Shown here one piece after another: positions 1-8,042 of a stretch of DNA of 43,525 nt. The notes under the pieces were generated by a model. The model was not told the origin of the DNA. It saw only the letters and a program-made list of their open reading frames with translations, and ran no database searches. A program made the translations under genes and the position numbers. This DNA is from Clostridia bacterium (lineage in GTDB: Bacteria; Bacillota; Clostridia; Christensenellales; CAG-138): contig JAUNJX010000015.1 of assembly GCA_030533005.1 (NCBI GenBank), forward strand, positions 1-43,525, read 5' to 3'. Every line of letters begins with the position of its first letter. Positions within the stretch are counted from its first letter, which is position 1.

Positions 1-43
1 CCGGATTCTCCGTGTAGCCGTCCAGTATCACGATCTTTTTCAT
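1..43 (-). CDS. 2-hydroxyacid dehydrogenase, N-terminus only
   Basis: Only the first 14 codons are in the window (MKKIVILDGYTENP). The ATG at 41-43 follows a good AAAGGAG ribosome binding site. The start resembles D-isomer-specific 2-hydroxyacid dehydrogenases of the glycerate/hydroxypyruvate reductase type, which commonly begin with a hydrophobic strand followed by LDGYT and NPGD. It lies 16 bp downstream of the isomerase-like gene at 60-956, so the two are very probably co-transcribed. The identification rests on a short N-terminus and is tentative. An NAD-dependent hydroxyacid dehydrogenase would fit the hydroxyacid theme of the island. Confidence 0.55.
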   Translation of the reverse strand, partial: MKKIVILDGYTENP

Positions 44-59
44 TGCGCTTTCTCCTTTT

Positions 60-956
60 TCAGTCTTCCAGCAGCGCCCAAGCACGGTTGATCACGCGCT
101 TGGTATTTGCCAGTATGATATCCTCGTCCTCATCCTTCCAAGGCTTTACCTCCAAGGACAGCACATAGGGATTCTCCGCGTCCAGGAAGCCCTCGTCCCG
201 GAGCACGCGGAAAAAGTCCAGCAGCTCGGGCACATCGTTGGCGCTGTTGGGATAGCCAAAGCGCGGATGCTGATCGCCGTAGGCCTCGCACCCCGCCTTG
301 ACCACCGCGTTGCCGATGTGGAAATGCGTGATGTAGGGTCTGAGCGTGCGCACCACAAACCTGCTCGTTTCATAGGTCGTGGGGAAATGGGAAAGATCCA
401 CCATGAGGCCGAAATTGTTGTGCGTGGTGCGCATATCGGCGGCGAATTTGGCCGCATAGGGCGCGGGGCCTATGAGCGCGGCCTTATCCATGTCGAAATC
501 AAAGACCTCCAGCTCCACCATCATGCCCTTCTTCGCGGCATAGTCGCATACCGCGCGGGTGGTCTTAAGAAGCTGCGCATAGGCCTGTTCCTTGGTGGAG
601 GGCTCCCACTTGCCCGCAAGGAAGGCAATGCCGCCCGCGCCAAGATATGCAGCCTCATCCACCGCTTCGATCAGGGTCGCCTCCGCCTTTTTGCGCCCCT
701 CCTCATCGATATCGTTGGGGTTCAGCTTGGGGCCGAGCAGGCGCGGCTGCGCGCCGTAGCAGACCTTAAGATGGCTTTGGGCGAGAATTTCTTTCGCCGC
801 GCTGCGCGTTTCGTCATCCTTGAATTTGCAGACCTCCAAAGCGTCAAAAAAATCGTCCTTGGCGATGGTGCGGATCGATTCCAGCACGTCCCGCTTGGGA
901 TGGCTCATCCATTGGATCGTTCCAACTTGAAAATAGGTATGTATACTCTCGCGCAT
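60..956 (-). CDS. sugar phosphate isomerase/epimerase-like TIM barrel protein
   Basis: A 298-residue protein of the xylose-isomerase-like TIM-barrel superfamily (AP_endonuc_2 fold). Visible family signs are acidic and histidine residues at barrel strand ends: ELEVFDFD (metal-ligand type glutamate), LMVDLSHFP, THFHIGN and LSLEVKPW near the C-terminus, consistent with a Mn/Co/Mg site of Glu-Asp-His-Glu type. Members isomerise or epimerise ketoses, inosose or hydroxypyruvate, so the substrate cannot be read from sequence. The start is set by an AGAAAGGGG site just upstream. It is first in a unit with the hydroxyacid dehydrogenase at 1-43 and is transcribed divergently from the GntR regulator, from the promoter at 1070-1098. 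Confidence 0.85.
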   Translation of the reverse strand: MRESIHTYFQVGTIQWMSHPKRDVLESIRTIAKDDFFDALEVCKFKDDETRSAAKEILAQSHLKVCYGAQPRLLGPKLNPNDIDEEGRKKAEATLIEAVDEAAYLGAGGIAFLAGKWEPSTKEQAYAQLLKTTRAVCDYAAKKGMMVELEVFDFDMDKAALIGPAPYAAKFAADMRTTHNNFGLMVDLSHFPTTYETSRFVVRTLRPYITHFHIGNAVVKAGCEAYGDQHPRFGYPNSANDVPELLDFFRVLRDEGFLDAENPYVLSLEVKPWKDEDEDIILANTKRVINRAWALLED

Positions 957-1035
957 AGTGATAGAACCCCTTTCTCCGTTTAAAAATATATTTTTTGACC
1001 TTCGATGTGCCGGCGCTTCGTCTTGCGCTGGTTAC

Positions 1036-1067
1036 TTGTAATACAAATTGCTTGTATTGTAGTACCT
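1036..1067. promoter_or_regulatory. paired GntR/FadR-type operator half-sites
   Basis: TTGTAATACAA at 1036-1046 is a perfect 5-1-5 palindrome and fits the TNGTNNNACNA pattern known for FCD-type (FadR subfamily) GntR regulators. A second, slightly imperfect copy, TTGTAGTACCT, lies at 1057-1067. The two are 21 bp apart, two helical turns, on the same face. The second copy covers the predicted transcription start of the minus-strand unit, which suits repression by the adjacent GntR protein with release by a metabolite. Position and pattern are seen; binding is inferred. Confidence 0.6.
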
Positions 1068-1069
1068 TT

Positions 1070-1098
1070 AGTCTAGTACGCGCCGCAAAAAAAGTCAA
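1070..1098 (-). promoter_or_regulatory. sigma-A promoter for the 956-1 unit
   Basis: Read on the minus strand: -35 TTGACT (1093-1098), 17-bp spacer, -10 TAGACT (1070-1075). Transcription should begin near 1063, inside the second operator copy, leaving a leader of about 105 nt before the isomerase start at 956. Confidence 0.6.
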
Positions 1099-1140
1099 TA
1101 CGCTTTTCCCGTGACGGTCATTTTCCTTCGGGCGGCGCGT

Positions 1141-1169
1141 TTGCAATGTTGCCCAAGGCGGTATATACT
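1141..1169 (+). promoter_or_regulatory. sigma-A promoter for the GntR gene
   Basis: -35 TTGCAA (1141-1146), 17-bp spacer, -10 TATACT (1164-1169). Just downstream, AGGTAACCA (1171-1179) contains a GGT-A-ACC palindrome at the predicted start of transcription, a possible autoregulatory site. The ribosome binding site AAAAGGACGG and the ATG at 1203 follow. Confidence 0.55.
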
Positions 1170-1202
1170 TAGGTAACCACTCCAAAAGGACGGAAAAACA
1201 GC

Positions 1203-1874
1203 ATGCCAAAGCAAAAGGTCAGCGATCGGGTATTCGCCTATCTGCGCGATTCTATCCAAGACGGAAAATGGAAGCCGGGCGATATGATCCCGTCGGAAAA
1301 TCTGCTCGCAGCGGAGCTGGGGATCAGCCGCATCTCCGTGCGCGCCGCCATCAGCAGGCTGTCCAGCCTGGGCATTCTGGAAAGCCGGCAGGGCGAGGGC
1401 ACCTTCGTATGCAAAAGCGCCGCGCCGGAGCAATTCAACCGCATGATACCCATGCTGATGCTGGATCATCCCGCGCGCATGGACATGTTTGAATTCCGGC
1501 GCATTCTGGAGGTGGAGGCCGCGGGCTTGGCGGCAAGCCGCGCCGGCGCCGAGGCCGTGGCGCAAATGCGCGCCGCGACGGACGGCATGGTCAAGGCCAC
1601 CGAGGTGGCCGAGGGCGCGCGGCGGGACATGGAGTTCCACTACCTGATCGCGCAGGCCTCACAAAACCAAATCATCGTCAAGGTCGTGGAAATACTCATG
1701 GATTACTACATGCATTCCTTGGAGGAGAACGTCGCCGTTATGGGAAGCGAAGGCGCGAGCTATCATTATCAGATCCTATCCGCCATCGAAATGCGCGACG
1801 CGGCGCGCGCCAAGGACTACATGCTGGAGCATCTGAACAATACCGCGCGGCGCATGGCCGGTTTGGAGCCTTAA
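1203..1874 (+). CDS. GntR-family regulator, FCD (FadR) subfamily
   Basis: A 223-residue transcription factor. Residues about 5-72 form the winged helix-turn-helix (VFAYLRDSIQDGKWKPGD, then LGISRISVRAAISRL and GILESRQGEGTFV). Residues about 85-215 are an all-helical FCD ligand-binding domain with the usual FEFRRILEVEAAGLAA opening, a conserved His in MEFHYLIAQAS and a second His-rich helix (YHYQILSAIEMRD) that in this family bind a metal and small carboxylates. Members usually respond to sugar acids or other organic acids. It is divergent from an isomerase/dehydrogenase unit with matching operator sites between them, and another isomerase gene follows 125 bp downstream. Confidence 0.9.
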   Translation: MPKQKVSDRVFAYLRDSIQDGKWKPGDMIPSENLLAAELGISRISVRAAISRLSSLGILESRQGEGTFVCKSAAPEQFNRMIPMLMLDHPARMDMFEFRRILEVEAAGLAASRAGAEAVAQMRAATDGMVKATEVAEGARRDMEFHYLIAQASQNQIIVKVVEILMDYYMHSLEENVAVMGSEGASYHYQILSAIEMRDAARAKDYMLEHLNNTARRMAGLEP

Positions 1875-1999
1875 TGCGCGGTTGGGGCGCGCTTGCGCCT
1901 TCGGGCCGTTTCGGTTGTCCTACCTTTGCGCCCGCACCTGTGTTCGCACCGCAATTTCTATATTTTGCCTTATGCTTTTGATTAACTGGAGGTATCCGT

Positions 2000-2848
2000 A
2001 TGAACAGACCCTTTAAGCTTGGCGCTACCGTGGCGATGGGCGCCCCCGCCGGCTCGCCGTTCCCGCTTAACACCGACGATTACTGCAAGTCGGCCGAGCT
2101 TTTAAAGTCGCTCGGCTACGACAGCATGGAGATCCATATCCGCGCGCCGCAGCTGGTGGACGGCATGAAGATCAAGGCGCACTGCGAATCCGTGGGGATC
2201 AGCATCTCCAGCATCGGCACCGGCCAGGCCTACGGCATGGAGGGGTTGAGCATCACCGCGCAGGATCCCAAGGTTCGCGCCGCCGCCGTCCAGCGTTTGA
2301 AGGAGCAGCTTGACCTTGCAAAGCTATTGGACTGCCCCATCATCATCGGCTCCATGCATGGCGTGATCGGCAGCGCGCGCACCTACGACGAGGTCAACGG
2401 CCTGATGATCGATTCCATGGGGCAGCTGGCGGACTATGCGGAACGCACGGGTACAGAGATCGTGATCGAGGCCATCGACCGCTTTGAAAGCGACTATCTG
2501 CAAACGGCGCAGGAGGTTCTCGCGCTGATCGAGCAGGTGGGCAGCAGCAGGATCATGGTTCATCTTGACACATACCACATGAATCTCGAGGAGCGCGACT
2601 GGCGCGCGCCCATACTGCTGTGCCGCGGCAAGCTCGGGCATGTGCACCTTGCGGACAACCGCCGCTATTACCCCGGCTGGGGCTTGATCGATTTCAAGCC
2701 CGTGCTTTTGTCCCTGATGGAGATCGGGTATGACAAAAGCCTCACGATGGAATGCTACCCTTATCCCGACGGCATAACCGCGCTTCGCCGCGCGAAGCGG
2801 TATATCGACGGGCTTTTAAGCAGCATCCTGTGTGATTCTTTGGAATAA
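2000..2848 (+). CDS. sugar phosphate isomerase/epimerase-like TIM barrel protein
   Basis: A 282-residue xylose-isomerase-like TIM-barrel protein. Metal-ligand candidates lie in EIVIEAIDRFE (Glu), MVHLDTYHMNLEE (Asp and His, the classic DTYHMN signature of tagatose/psicose 3-epimerase relatives), GHVHLADNRRYYPG (His) and SLTMECYPYPD (Glu). This motif set is closer to D-tagatose 3-epimerase and hydroxypyruvate-isomerase relatives than that of the gene at 60-956. The start is fixed by a GGAGG site 8-9 nt before ATG. It probably shares regulation with the GntR gene upstream, since no convincing promoter was found in the 125-bp gap. A strong hairpin follows the stop codon. Confidence 0.87.
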   Translation: MNRPFKLGATVAMGAPAGSPFPLNTDDYCKSAELLKSLGYDSMEIHIRAPQLVDGMKIKAHCESVGISISSIGTGQAYGMEGLSITAQDPKVRAAAVQRLKEQLDLAKLLDCPIIIGSMHGVIGSARTYDEVNGLMIDSMGQLADYAERTGTEIVIEAIDRFESDYLQTAQEVLALIEQVGSSRIMVHLDTYHMNLEERDWRAPILLCRGKLGHVHLADNRRYYPGWGLIDFKPVLLSLMEIGYDKSLTMECYPYPDGITALRRAKRYIDGLLSSILCDSLE

Positions 2849-2874
2849 AGGGCAGTCTGCATTGCGCAAAAGCA

Positions 2875-2925
2875 TATAAGCCTCCGGATGGATGCGCCCG
2901 CTTTGCATCTTTCCGGAGGCTTATA
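2875..2925. terminator. bidirectional terminator-like hairpin between convergent genes
   Basis: A 14-bp perfect stem (2875-2888 with 2912-2925, core AAGCCTCCGGA) enclosing a further 5-bp stem GATGC/GCATC. T-rich tracts lie on both sides but not directly at the stem base. It sits between the convergent isomerase genes ending at 2848 and 2977 and probably ends both transcription units. Confidence 0.65.
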
Positions 2926-2976
2926 GCACTTAGGAGTTTTCTATGTTTTTTGTTGGCCGCCAAAGGGCGCGCGGAC

Positions 2977-3801
2977 TTACCCGCAGCCCTTCTTCGCCTT
3001 GCAAAACGAGATCGCGTCAAACGCGCTTGCGATATCCGCAAGCGGATGCTTCGGCACCGCCTCAACGCTGATCCTTCCCGCAAATCCGGCGTCCAGGACA
3101 GGCTGCAGCTCGTTAAGATAAAGCGCCTTGCGCGCGCTGCACGGAAAGCCTCGCTCCTCCGCGTCGGAATAGTGTAAATGCGCTATGCGGCCATCCCGCA
3201 CAAGCGCCGGCAGGCAGGACGCGTCCTCACCCTCCATGCGCATGTGGAAAAGATCCGGCACCAGCTTGAGATTGTCGGCGCCAACCAGCCCGATAAGCTC
3301 CAGCGCCTGCGCGATACGATTGACAAAGCCCTTTTCCCTCCGGCAGATCGGTTCTATGGCGATCGTTATGCCCTCGGGCGCGCACGCTTGGGAAAACCGG
3401 CGCAAAAACGCGGCATATTGCTGCTTTCCGCCCTTTTCCCACACGACGCCGGGCTGCGCGTTATAGCTGTGCGGCGCGCTGGTCGTGATGGTCGAAACGC
3501 CAAAGAATTTGGCAAGCTGCACCGCGCGATCGATATATGCCTGCCACGCCGCCTCCGCGCTTTTGTCGCCAAGCACGCAAAGGAAGGGGGGCATGCCGTC
3601 GTTAAAGGCCTCCGTGGGCAGCCCTGCGCGCCCAAACGCGTCCCGGTATGCCCAAAGCGCCCCTTCCTCCAGCCCGTACAGCTTGGAGAGGGATATCTCC
3701 GCATAATCGTAGCCCGCCTGCCGCACCGCCGGGATATACCGTTCCGCCAGCGGATCCTCGGCCGATGCGAGCATCAGCATGCATAAGCCAATACGCGCCA
3801 T
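2977..3801 (-). CDS. sugar phosphate isomerase/epimerase-like TIM barrel protein
   Basis: A 274-residue TIM-barrel protein, last gene of the eight-gene minus-strand operon. It begins ARIGLCMLMLAS and carries the YAEISLSKLYGL first-strand pattern, TTTSAPHSYN-like segment (seen as TITTSAPHSYN), ITIAIEPICRRE (Glu ligand), KLVPDLFHMRMEGED (Asp and His ligands), IAHLHYSDAEERGFP (His) and RISVEAVPKHP (final Glu). The full ligand set is therefore present. The gap from the amidohydrolase is only 29 bp, implying co-transcription. A GGAAG/GGTGA stretch precedes the ATG. It probably isomerises or epimerises a pathway intermediate; the substrate is unknown. Confidence 0.85.
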   Translation of the reverse strand: MARIGLCMLMLASAEDPLAERYIPAVRQAGYDYAEISLSKLYGLEEGALWAYRDAFGRAGLPTEAFNDGMPPFLCVLGDKSAEAAWQAYIDRAVQLAKFFGVSTITTSAPHSYNAQPGVVWEKGGKQQYAAFLRRFSQACAPEGITIAIEPICRREKGFVNRIAQALELIGLVGADNLKLVPDLFHMRMEGEDASCLPALVRDGRIAHLHYSDAEERGFPCSARKALYLNELQPVLDAGFAGRISVEAVPKHPLADIASAFDAISFCKAKKGCG

Positions 3802-3830
3802 ACAATCACCATCTTCCGCGGAACGCCCGC

Positions 3831-4772
3831 TTATTCAAACCAAACCTTCTGCGCGGTTTTGCCAAGTAGATTTTCCATCTCATCGTCGGTCAAAAAGTCG
3901 CAGTGCTTGGTGACCATCGTCAGGTTCTGCAAATAGGTGCTGGTCTTGAGCACGGTGGGCATATCGGTGCCCCACATCACCCTGTCGATCGCGCCGAGCT
4001 TCTTGACCTCGCGCAGCACATTGGCGATGGTGGGATACGGATATTCGTCAAAGGCGTCCACCATCATGGGAATACCCGACATATCGAACCATACGTTTTG
4101 GTTCAGCTCCAAAATGGAGAGGGTCTTTTTAAGGGATTCATAGTTCTTGTGCTCCTTGGGATCCCACATTCTGCTGATACCCAGATGCGGCAGCACGATC
4201 TTCAATTCAGGATACCGCTTCGCAACGGTGAGCAGATCCTCTACGGGGAAATCATACGGCCCGTCGCCCCAGCCAAGATCCATCATAAAATACGCGTTAT
4301 ACTTCATGATCTCCTCAAAAACAAACGCGTTCTTGGGATCCACCATGTCAAAGGGGATATCGGGCGCCTCAAACTTCAGCCCCTTATACCCATATTCGCC
4401 TAAGCAAAGCTTGGCCGTCTCTATATAGGAAGCCTTATCCTGCGGATTGGGGATGCCTACGGTAGCATACCTGTCGGGCTGCTTGGCGATCACGCTGTTG
4501 ATATAGTCGTACTGCTCGCCATAGCAGGGCGTTTGCAGGATAACCGCCTTATCAAAGCCCAGCAGCTTCTCATAGGTCTGCAAGACCTCGATGGAGCAGC
4601 AGCAATTCTCCCATTCCGGGGGCATAAACTGGATCTCCTCCTCGCCGATTGCGACCCTGCCGCAGCCCAGCGGCGTTACAGAACAGGTATCCAGCCTGCG
4701 ACCGTGAATCTTTGTCCACACATGACAATGCGCCTCAATGAGCATCATATCCTTGCCGCGAACGTTAATCAT
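3831..4772 (-). CDS. amidohydrolase family (Amidohydro_2) hydrolase or lactonase
   Basis: A 313-residue metal-dependent hydrolase of the amidohydrolase superfamily. It shows the strand-1 H-x-H motif (EAHCHVW, His15 and His17), a lysine on a later strand (YKGLKFEAP), IVLPHLGISR with a histidine, and the terminal aspartate motif RVMWGTDMP. Relatives hydrolyse sugar-acid lactones (fuconolactonase, 2-pyrone-4,6-dicarboxylate lactonase) or decarboxylate aromatic acids. In this operon a lactonase for an oxidised sugar is the more natural reading, but that is inference. The start follows GGAGGG by 7 nt. It is placed between a sugar permease and an isomerase. Confidence 0.82.
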   Translation of the reverse strand: MINVRGKDMMLIEAHCHVWTKIHGRRLDTCSVTPLGCGRVAIGEEEIQFMPPEWENCCCSIEVLQTYEKLLGFDKAVILQTPCYGEQYDYINSVIAKQPDRYATVGIPNPQDKASYIETAKLCLGEYGYKGLKFEAPDIPFDMVDPKNAFVFEEIMKYNAYFMMDLGWGDGPYDFPVEDLLTVAKRYPELKIVLPHLGISRMWDPKEHKNYESLKKTLSILELNQNVWFDMSGIPMMVDAFDEYPYPTIANVLREVKKLGAIDRVMWGTDMPTVLKTSTYLQNLTMVTKHCDFLTDDEMENLLGKTAQKVWFE

Positions 4773-4832
4773 ACCAAACCCTCCGATTGATTTATTTAGA
4801 CAAGCTTATCGTCTATCGTTTATCGTACCCGT

Positions 4833-5792
4833 TTAGACGTTGCTGCGCGTCTTTGCGCTGTCCAGCACGGTCGCCATGATGATGATGGCGCCGGTGAAGA
4901 TCTCCTGCCAGAAGGACAGCACGCCCAGCGCGTTGAGTCCGCTTTGCACCAGCGAGAAAAGCAGAACGCCCACCACCGTGCCAACAAGGTTGCCCTTGCC
5001 GCCCGTCAGGCTGGTTCCGCCGATGACCGCCGCCGCGATGCACTGCATCTGCAGATCCGGCAGGGTGGAAAAGCGGGCGACGCCGGAGCGCGTCATGACC
5101 ATGACCGCACCCACGCAGGTGCAGATCGCGCTGATGACAAACACGGCAATACAAACTATATTTATACGAACGCCCATGAGCTTCGTAGCTTTCTTATTTG
5201 CACCGCAGGAAAAGACCGTCCGGCCAAAAGCGGTGAAGTTGAGCACATACACTGTGATGATGAGCATAGCCACCGCGATGACCAGCAGCACGGGCATCCC
5301 CATCACCTTTTGCCAAGCAAACTTCGTAAAAGCAGCGGGGAATCCGGATACCGCCGCGCCGTCAGTATAGAACCCGGCAAGCCCGCGGACGATATAGCCC
5401 GTGGCGATCGTCGCTATAAAGGACGGAAGCTTCAATATGACAACGCAAATCCCGTTGAACAAGCCAAGGACAACGGCAGCGCCAAGCATGACCATCAGCG
5501 CCTTGGATACACTTCCCGTATCCTTCATGATAAAGCCGCCGAGCACTGTCAAAGCCGCAAGCATGCCTCCTACAGACAGATCGACCTCTTTGGATATCAA
5601 AACAAAGGTCATGCCCATCGCGCAAACCATGTAGTATGCCGACTGCTCAAAAATGTTCAGTACGTTTCCAAACGTAAGGTAATTTGAGTTGAGGTAGGCA
5701 AACACAAAAATGGTGGCGACCATCGCGGCATAAAGGCCATAGTTCAGCAGGAACTTCTGAAACGACATGCTCTTTGCGCTAATCTTACGCAT
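4833..5792 (-). CDS. sugar ABC transporter permease (RbsC type)
   Basis: A 319-residue inner-membrane permease of the BPD_transp_2 family, with about eight to ten hydrophobic segments. Family landmarks include MGMTFVLISKEVDLSVGGM, VILKLPSFIATIATGYI, the cytoplasmic loop GANKKATKLMGV and the terminal IGGTSLTGGKGNL. It is the second permease in the operon; with the one at 7002-8042 it would form a heterodimer served by the single ATPase at 8029-9555. Start supported by AGGAGG 5 nt before ATG. Downstream lies the amidohydrolase (60-bp gap). Confidence 0.92.
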   Translation of the reverse strand: MRKISAKSMSFQKFLLNYGLYAAMVATIFVFAYLNSNYLTFGNVLNIFEQSAYYMVCAMGMTFVLISKEVDLSVGGMLAALTVLGGFIMKDTGSVSKALMVMLGAAVVLGLFNGICVVILKLPSFIATIATGYIVRGLAGFYTDGAAVSGFPAAFTKFAWQKVMGMPVLLVIAVAMLIITVYVLNFTAFGRTVFSCGANKKATKLMGVRINIVCIAVFVISAICTCVGAVMVMTRSGVARFSTLPDLQMQCIAAAVIGGTSLTGGKGNLVGTVVGVLLFSLVQSGLNALGVLSFWQEIFTGAIIIMATVLDSAKTRSNV

Positions 5793-5834
5793 AAATACCT
5801 CCTATGCACCTATATATGAGGATGCATATATTCT

Positions 5835-5860
5835 TGGGGGAGGAGGCTGCTCCTCCCCCA
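5835..5860. promoter_or_regulatory. intercistronic hairpin after the binding-protein gene
   Basis: GGGGGAGGAG (5836-5845), 4-nt loop, CTCCTCCCCC (5850-5859), extended by one A-T pair. There is no T run on the minus-strand side, so it is more likely an mRNA stabiliser or partial terminator that raises binding-protein expression over the following permease than a full terminator. It fills most of the 94-bp gap. Confidence 0.6.
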
Positions 5861-5886
5861 TGCTTGGGCCAATCAGATCGTTTAAA

Positions 5887-6981
5887 TTACTTTGCCTCTG
5901 CAAACCAGCCGCGTGCCCACAGCACACCGAGTTCTTCCAGATTGTCAACGGTTTCGCGCATGACCATGGAGCAGGAAAGCTGCACGGTGTTCGCGTTGGG
6001 GCTTACATATTCGCCGTTCATGTAGTTCTGCGCAACCTCGAGAATCTGCGTGCAGAACAGGTCGAACCTCTGGTTCGCGGTGCAGAAGCTTTCGCCCGCC
6101 TCGATGGCTTCGATGGCGTTGAGCGCGCCGTCAACGGAGGCGATGTAGACATAGTTGGGATCCTGCGGGTCATAAAGCTTGCCAAGCTCTCTGAGCGCGG
6201 ACACAACGGGGGTAACGCTGTCGTCGCCGCCGGTTACGAACACGGCCTTGATGGTGGGATCAGCGGTGAAGGCGTCGATGACCGCATCGTACACCTCGGA
6301 GGTCTCCAAAGCGGAGGGAGTCGCAACGACGTCGATCCAAGGATAGAACGCGAGCGTGCCCTTCACGCCCTCAAGCCTGTCATACTGGGCGGAGGAGGAC
6401 ATATCGCCAATGACGTACATGACATGCACGGCGTCGTCGGCAATGCCGGGTGCAAAGGTCCAGTCGGCAACGGTCATGGCGCAGTCACGGCCGGCGGAAA
6501 CGTTGTCGGTCTCAAGGGTGTAATAGATGCTGGTGCCGATCTTACGGTCAACGGCCATAACGGCTACGCCGGCCTGCATGGCCATGTCGCAGACGCTGGC
6601 AATGCCGTTGGCGTCGATGGAGTTGATGACGATCACGTCGCATTTCTGGTTGACAAGGTCCTGAATCTGGCTGATCTGCGTTTCAAGATCGCCGTCCGCG
6701 GACAGGGAGATGATCTCGTCGAAGCCGTAATCCTTATAGAGCTTCTCATAGTTCTTGACCAGAAGCTGAGAGGCGGAATACGTTAGCGCGGAGTAGCAGA
6801 TGCCAAGGCGCTTTACGCCGTCTTCCTGAATTTCGGGATTATAGGCAACGTTGGTATCGCCTACGAACTTGGCGGCCTCCGCGGGCGCACCGCCTGCGGG
6901 AGCGGGCGCAGCAGAGCAGGCAACGCTTGCAAGTGCGACGAGAACTACGAGAACGAGTGCAAAGATCCTTTTGCTTTTCAT
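5887..6981 (-). CDS. sugar ABC transporter substrate-binding lipoprotein
   Basis: A 364-residue type I periplasmic-binding-protein-fold protein (Peripla_BP_4, RbsB/XylF type). It has a lipoprotein signal peptide of about 21 residues ending at lipobox SVAC, with Cys22 as the lipid anchor, then an AP-rich linker. Family features are LGICYSALTYSASQLLVKNYEKL, EIISLSADGDLETQISQIQDLV and QKCDVIVINSID. The length exceeds ribose-type binding proteins (about 290-310), as in several pentose- and polyol-type members. It delivers the substrate to the two permeases. GGAGG lies 10 nt before the start. The ligand cannot be named from sequence. Confidence 0.92.
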   Translation of the reverse strand: MKSKRIFALVLVVLVALASVACSAAPAPAGGAPAEAAKFVGDTNVAYNPEIQEDGVKRLGICYSALTYSASQLLVKNYEKLYKDYGFDEIISLSADGDLETQISQIQDLVNQKCDVIVINSIDANGIASVCDMAMQAGVAVMAVDRKIGTSIYYTLETDNVSAGRDCAMTVADWTFAPGIADDAVHVMYVIGDMSSSAQYDRLEGVKGTLAFYPWIDVVATPSALETSEVYDAVIDAFTADPTIKAVFVTGGDDSVTPVVSALRELGKLYDPQDPNYVYIASVDGALNAIEAIEAGESFCTANQRFDLFCTQILEVAQNYMNGEYVSPNANTVQLSCSMVMRETVDNLEELGVLWARGWFAEAK

Positions 6982-7001
6982 TAGTGTGTTTCCTCCAGTT
7001 T

Positions 7002-8042
7002 TTATTTACTTAAACCAAACATGTTGGTTAGAAGTACGATGGATTTCCCGCTGCCGGGGTAGAGATAGCCGTTGTCCTTTTCGTATTTGATCTGATGATG
7101 CTTGAGCACGTCCATGCTCACCGTCAGAAGCACGACGATGCCCCAGACAAGATCATAAAGGAAGTTGGAAACGTTAAAGAGGCGCAGCAGCTGGTTGACC
7201 GAAGCGATCACGACGATGCCAAGCAGCGTGCCCGGCATTTTCCCAACGCCGCCGTACAGGCTTGCGCCGCCGGCCACACAGGCCGCAATACAGGTGAATT
7301 CCATGCCGACAGCCAGACCAAAGGTCGAGCCGCCCAGCCGCGATACGTTGATGAGCCCCGCCAGCCCGCAAAGGAAGCCGGTAATGATATACGCGCCCAT
7401 CTTCACCGCCAGCACGTTGACGCCCGCCGCGTTAAGCGCATCGGCGTCGTTGCCTATGGCGTAGATGTACCGGCCGAACTTGGTCTTTTTAAGCAGTATC
7501 CAGCCGAGGAAAAATACGAGGATAAAGAACCATGTGCAGTTTGGCACGGAAAGGGTCTTGCCCTGCCCGATGGACTGGAACACGGGATCAGACACGTTGA
7601 TAACCGCGTCAACGCCGATGATCAGATTGCCGATGCCGCGGCAGATAAACTGCGTGGACATCGTGAGCACCATGTCGGGTATGCCTACCTTGCCGATCAG
7701 ATAGCCGTTGATCGTCCCTACGAGCATGCCCACGAGTATGCTGACCGTTATGGCTGCGGCAAGGCTCTGTGTGGCATAGAACATGCGCACGCCGATCACG
7801 CCGCACAGATAAACCTGCGCGCCCGTGGAGATATCGATGTGCCCCATCAGGATGATCATGGTAAGCCCGATCGCCACAATACCGAATACCGAAGCCTGCG
7901 AGCATAGGTTGAGCAGGCTGGTCTTGGTAAAGAACAAGGGCATTTTGATGAACACAAAGATCGCAAGCGCAACGATGAAAATCAAGGTCGCATTTCTGAA
8001 AATCAGCCTTCTTGCATTTAAAAGCAGTTTATTGTTCTTCAT
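7002..8042 (-). CDS. sugar ABC transporter permease (RbsC type)
   Basis: A 346-residue BPD_transp_2 permease with landmarks GLTMIILMGHIDISTGAQ, LIGKVGIPDMVLTMSTQFI, AIGNDADALNAAGVN and AGGASLYGGVGKMPG. The ATG at 8042 is preferred over one 18 bp upstream because GAGGGG lies 7 nt before it. The gene then overlaps the ATPase stop by 14 bp, a sign of translational coupling. It pairs with the permease at 4833-5792. The C-terminal tail contains an unusual GYLYPGSGKSIVLLTNMFG segment after the last membrane span; I attach no function to it. Confidence 0.92.
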   Translation of the reverse strand: MKNNKLLLNARRLIFRNATLIFIVALAIFVFIKMPLFFTKTSLLNLCSQASVFGIVAIGLTMIILMGHIDISTGAQVYLCGVIGVRMFYATQSLAAAITVSILVGMLVGTINGYLIGKVGIPDMVLTMSTQFICRGIGNLIIGVDAVINVSDPVFQSIGQGKTLSVPNCTWFFILVFFLGWILLKKTKFGRYIYAIGNDADALNAAGVNVLAVKMGAYIITGFLCGLAGLINVSRLGGSTFGLAVGMEFTCIAACVAGGASLYGGVGKMPGTLLGIVVIASVNQLLRLFNVSNFLYDLVWGIVVLLTVSMDVLKHHQIKYEKDNGYLYPGSGKSIVLLTNMFGLSK

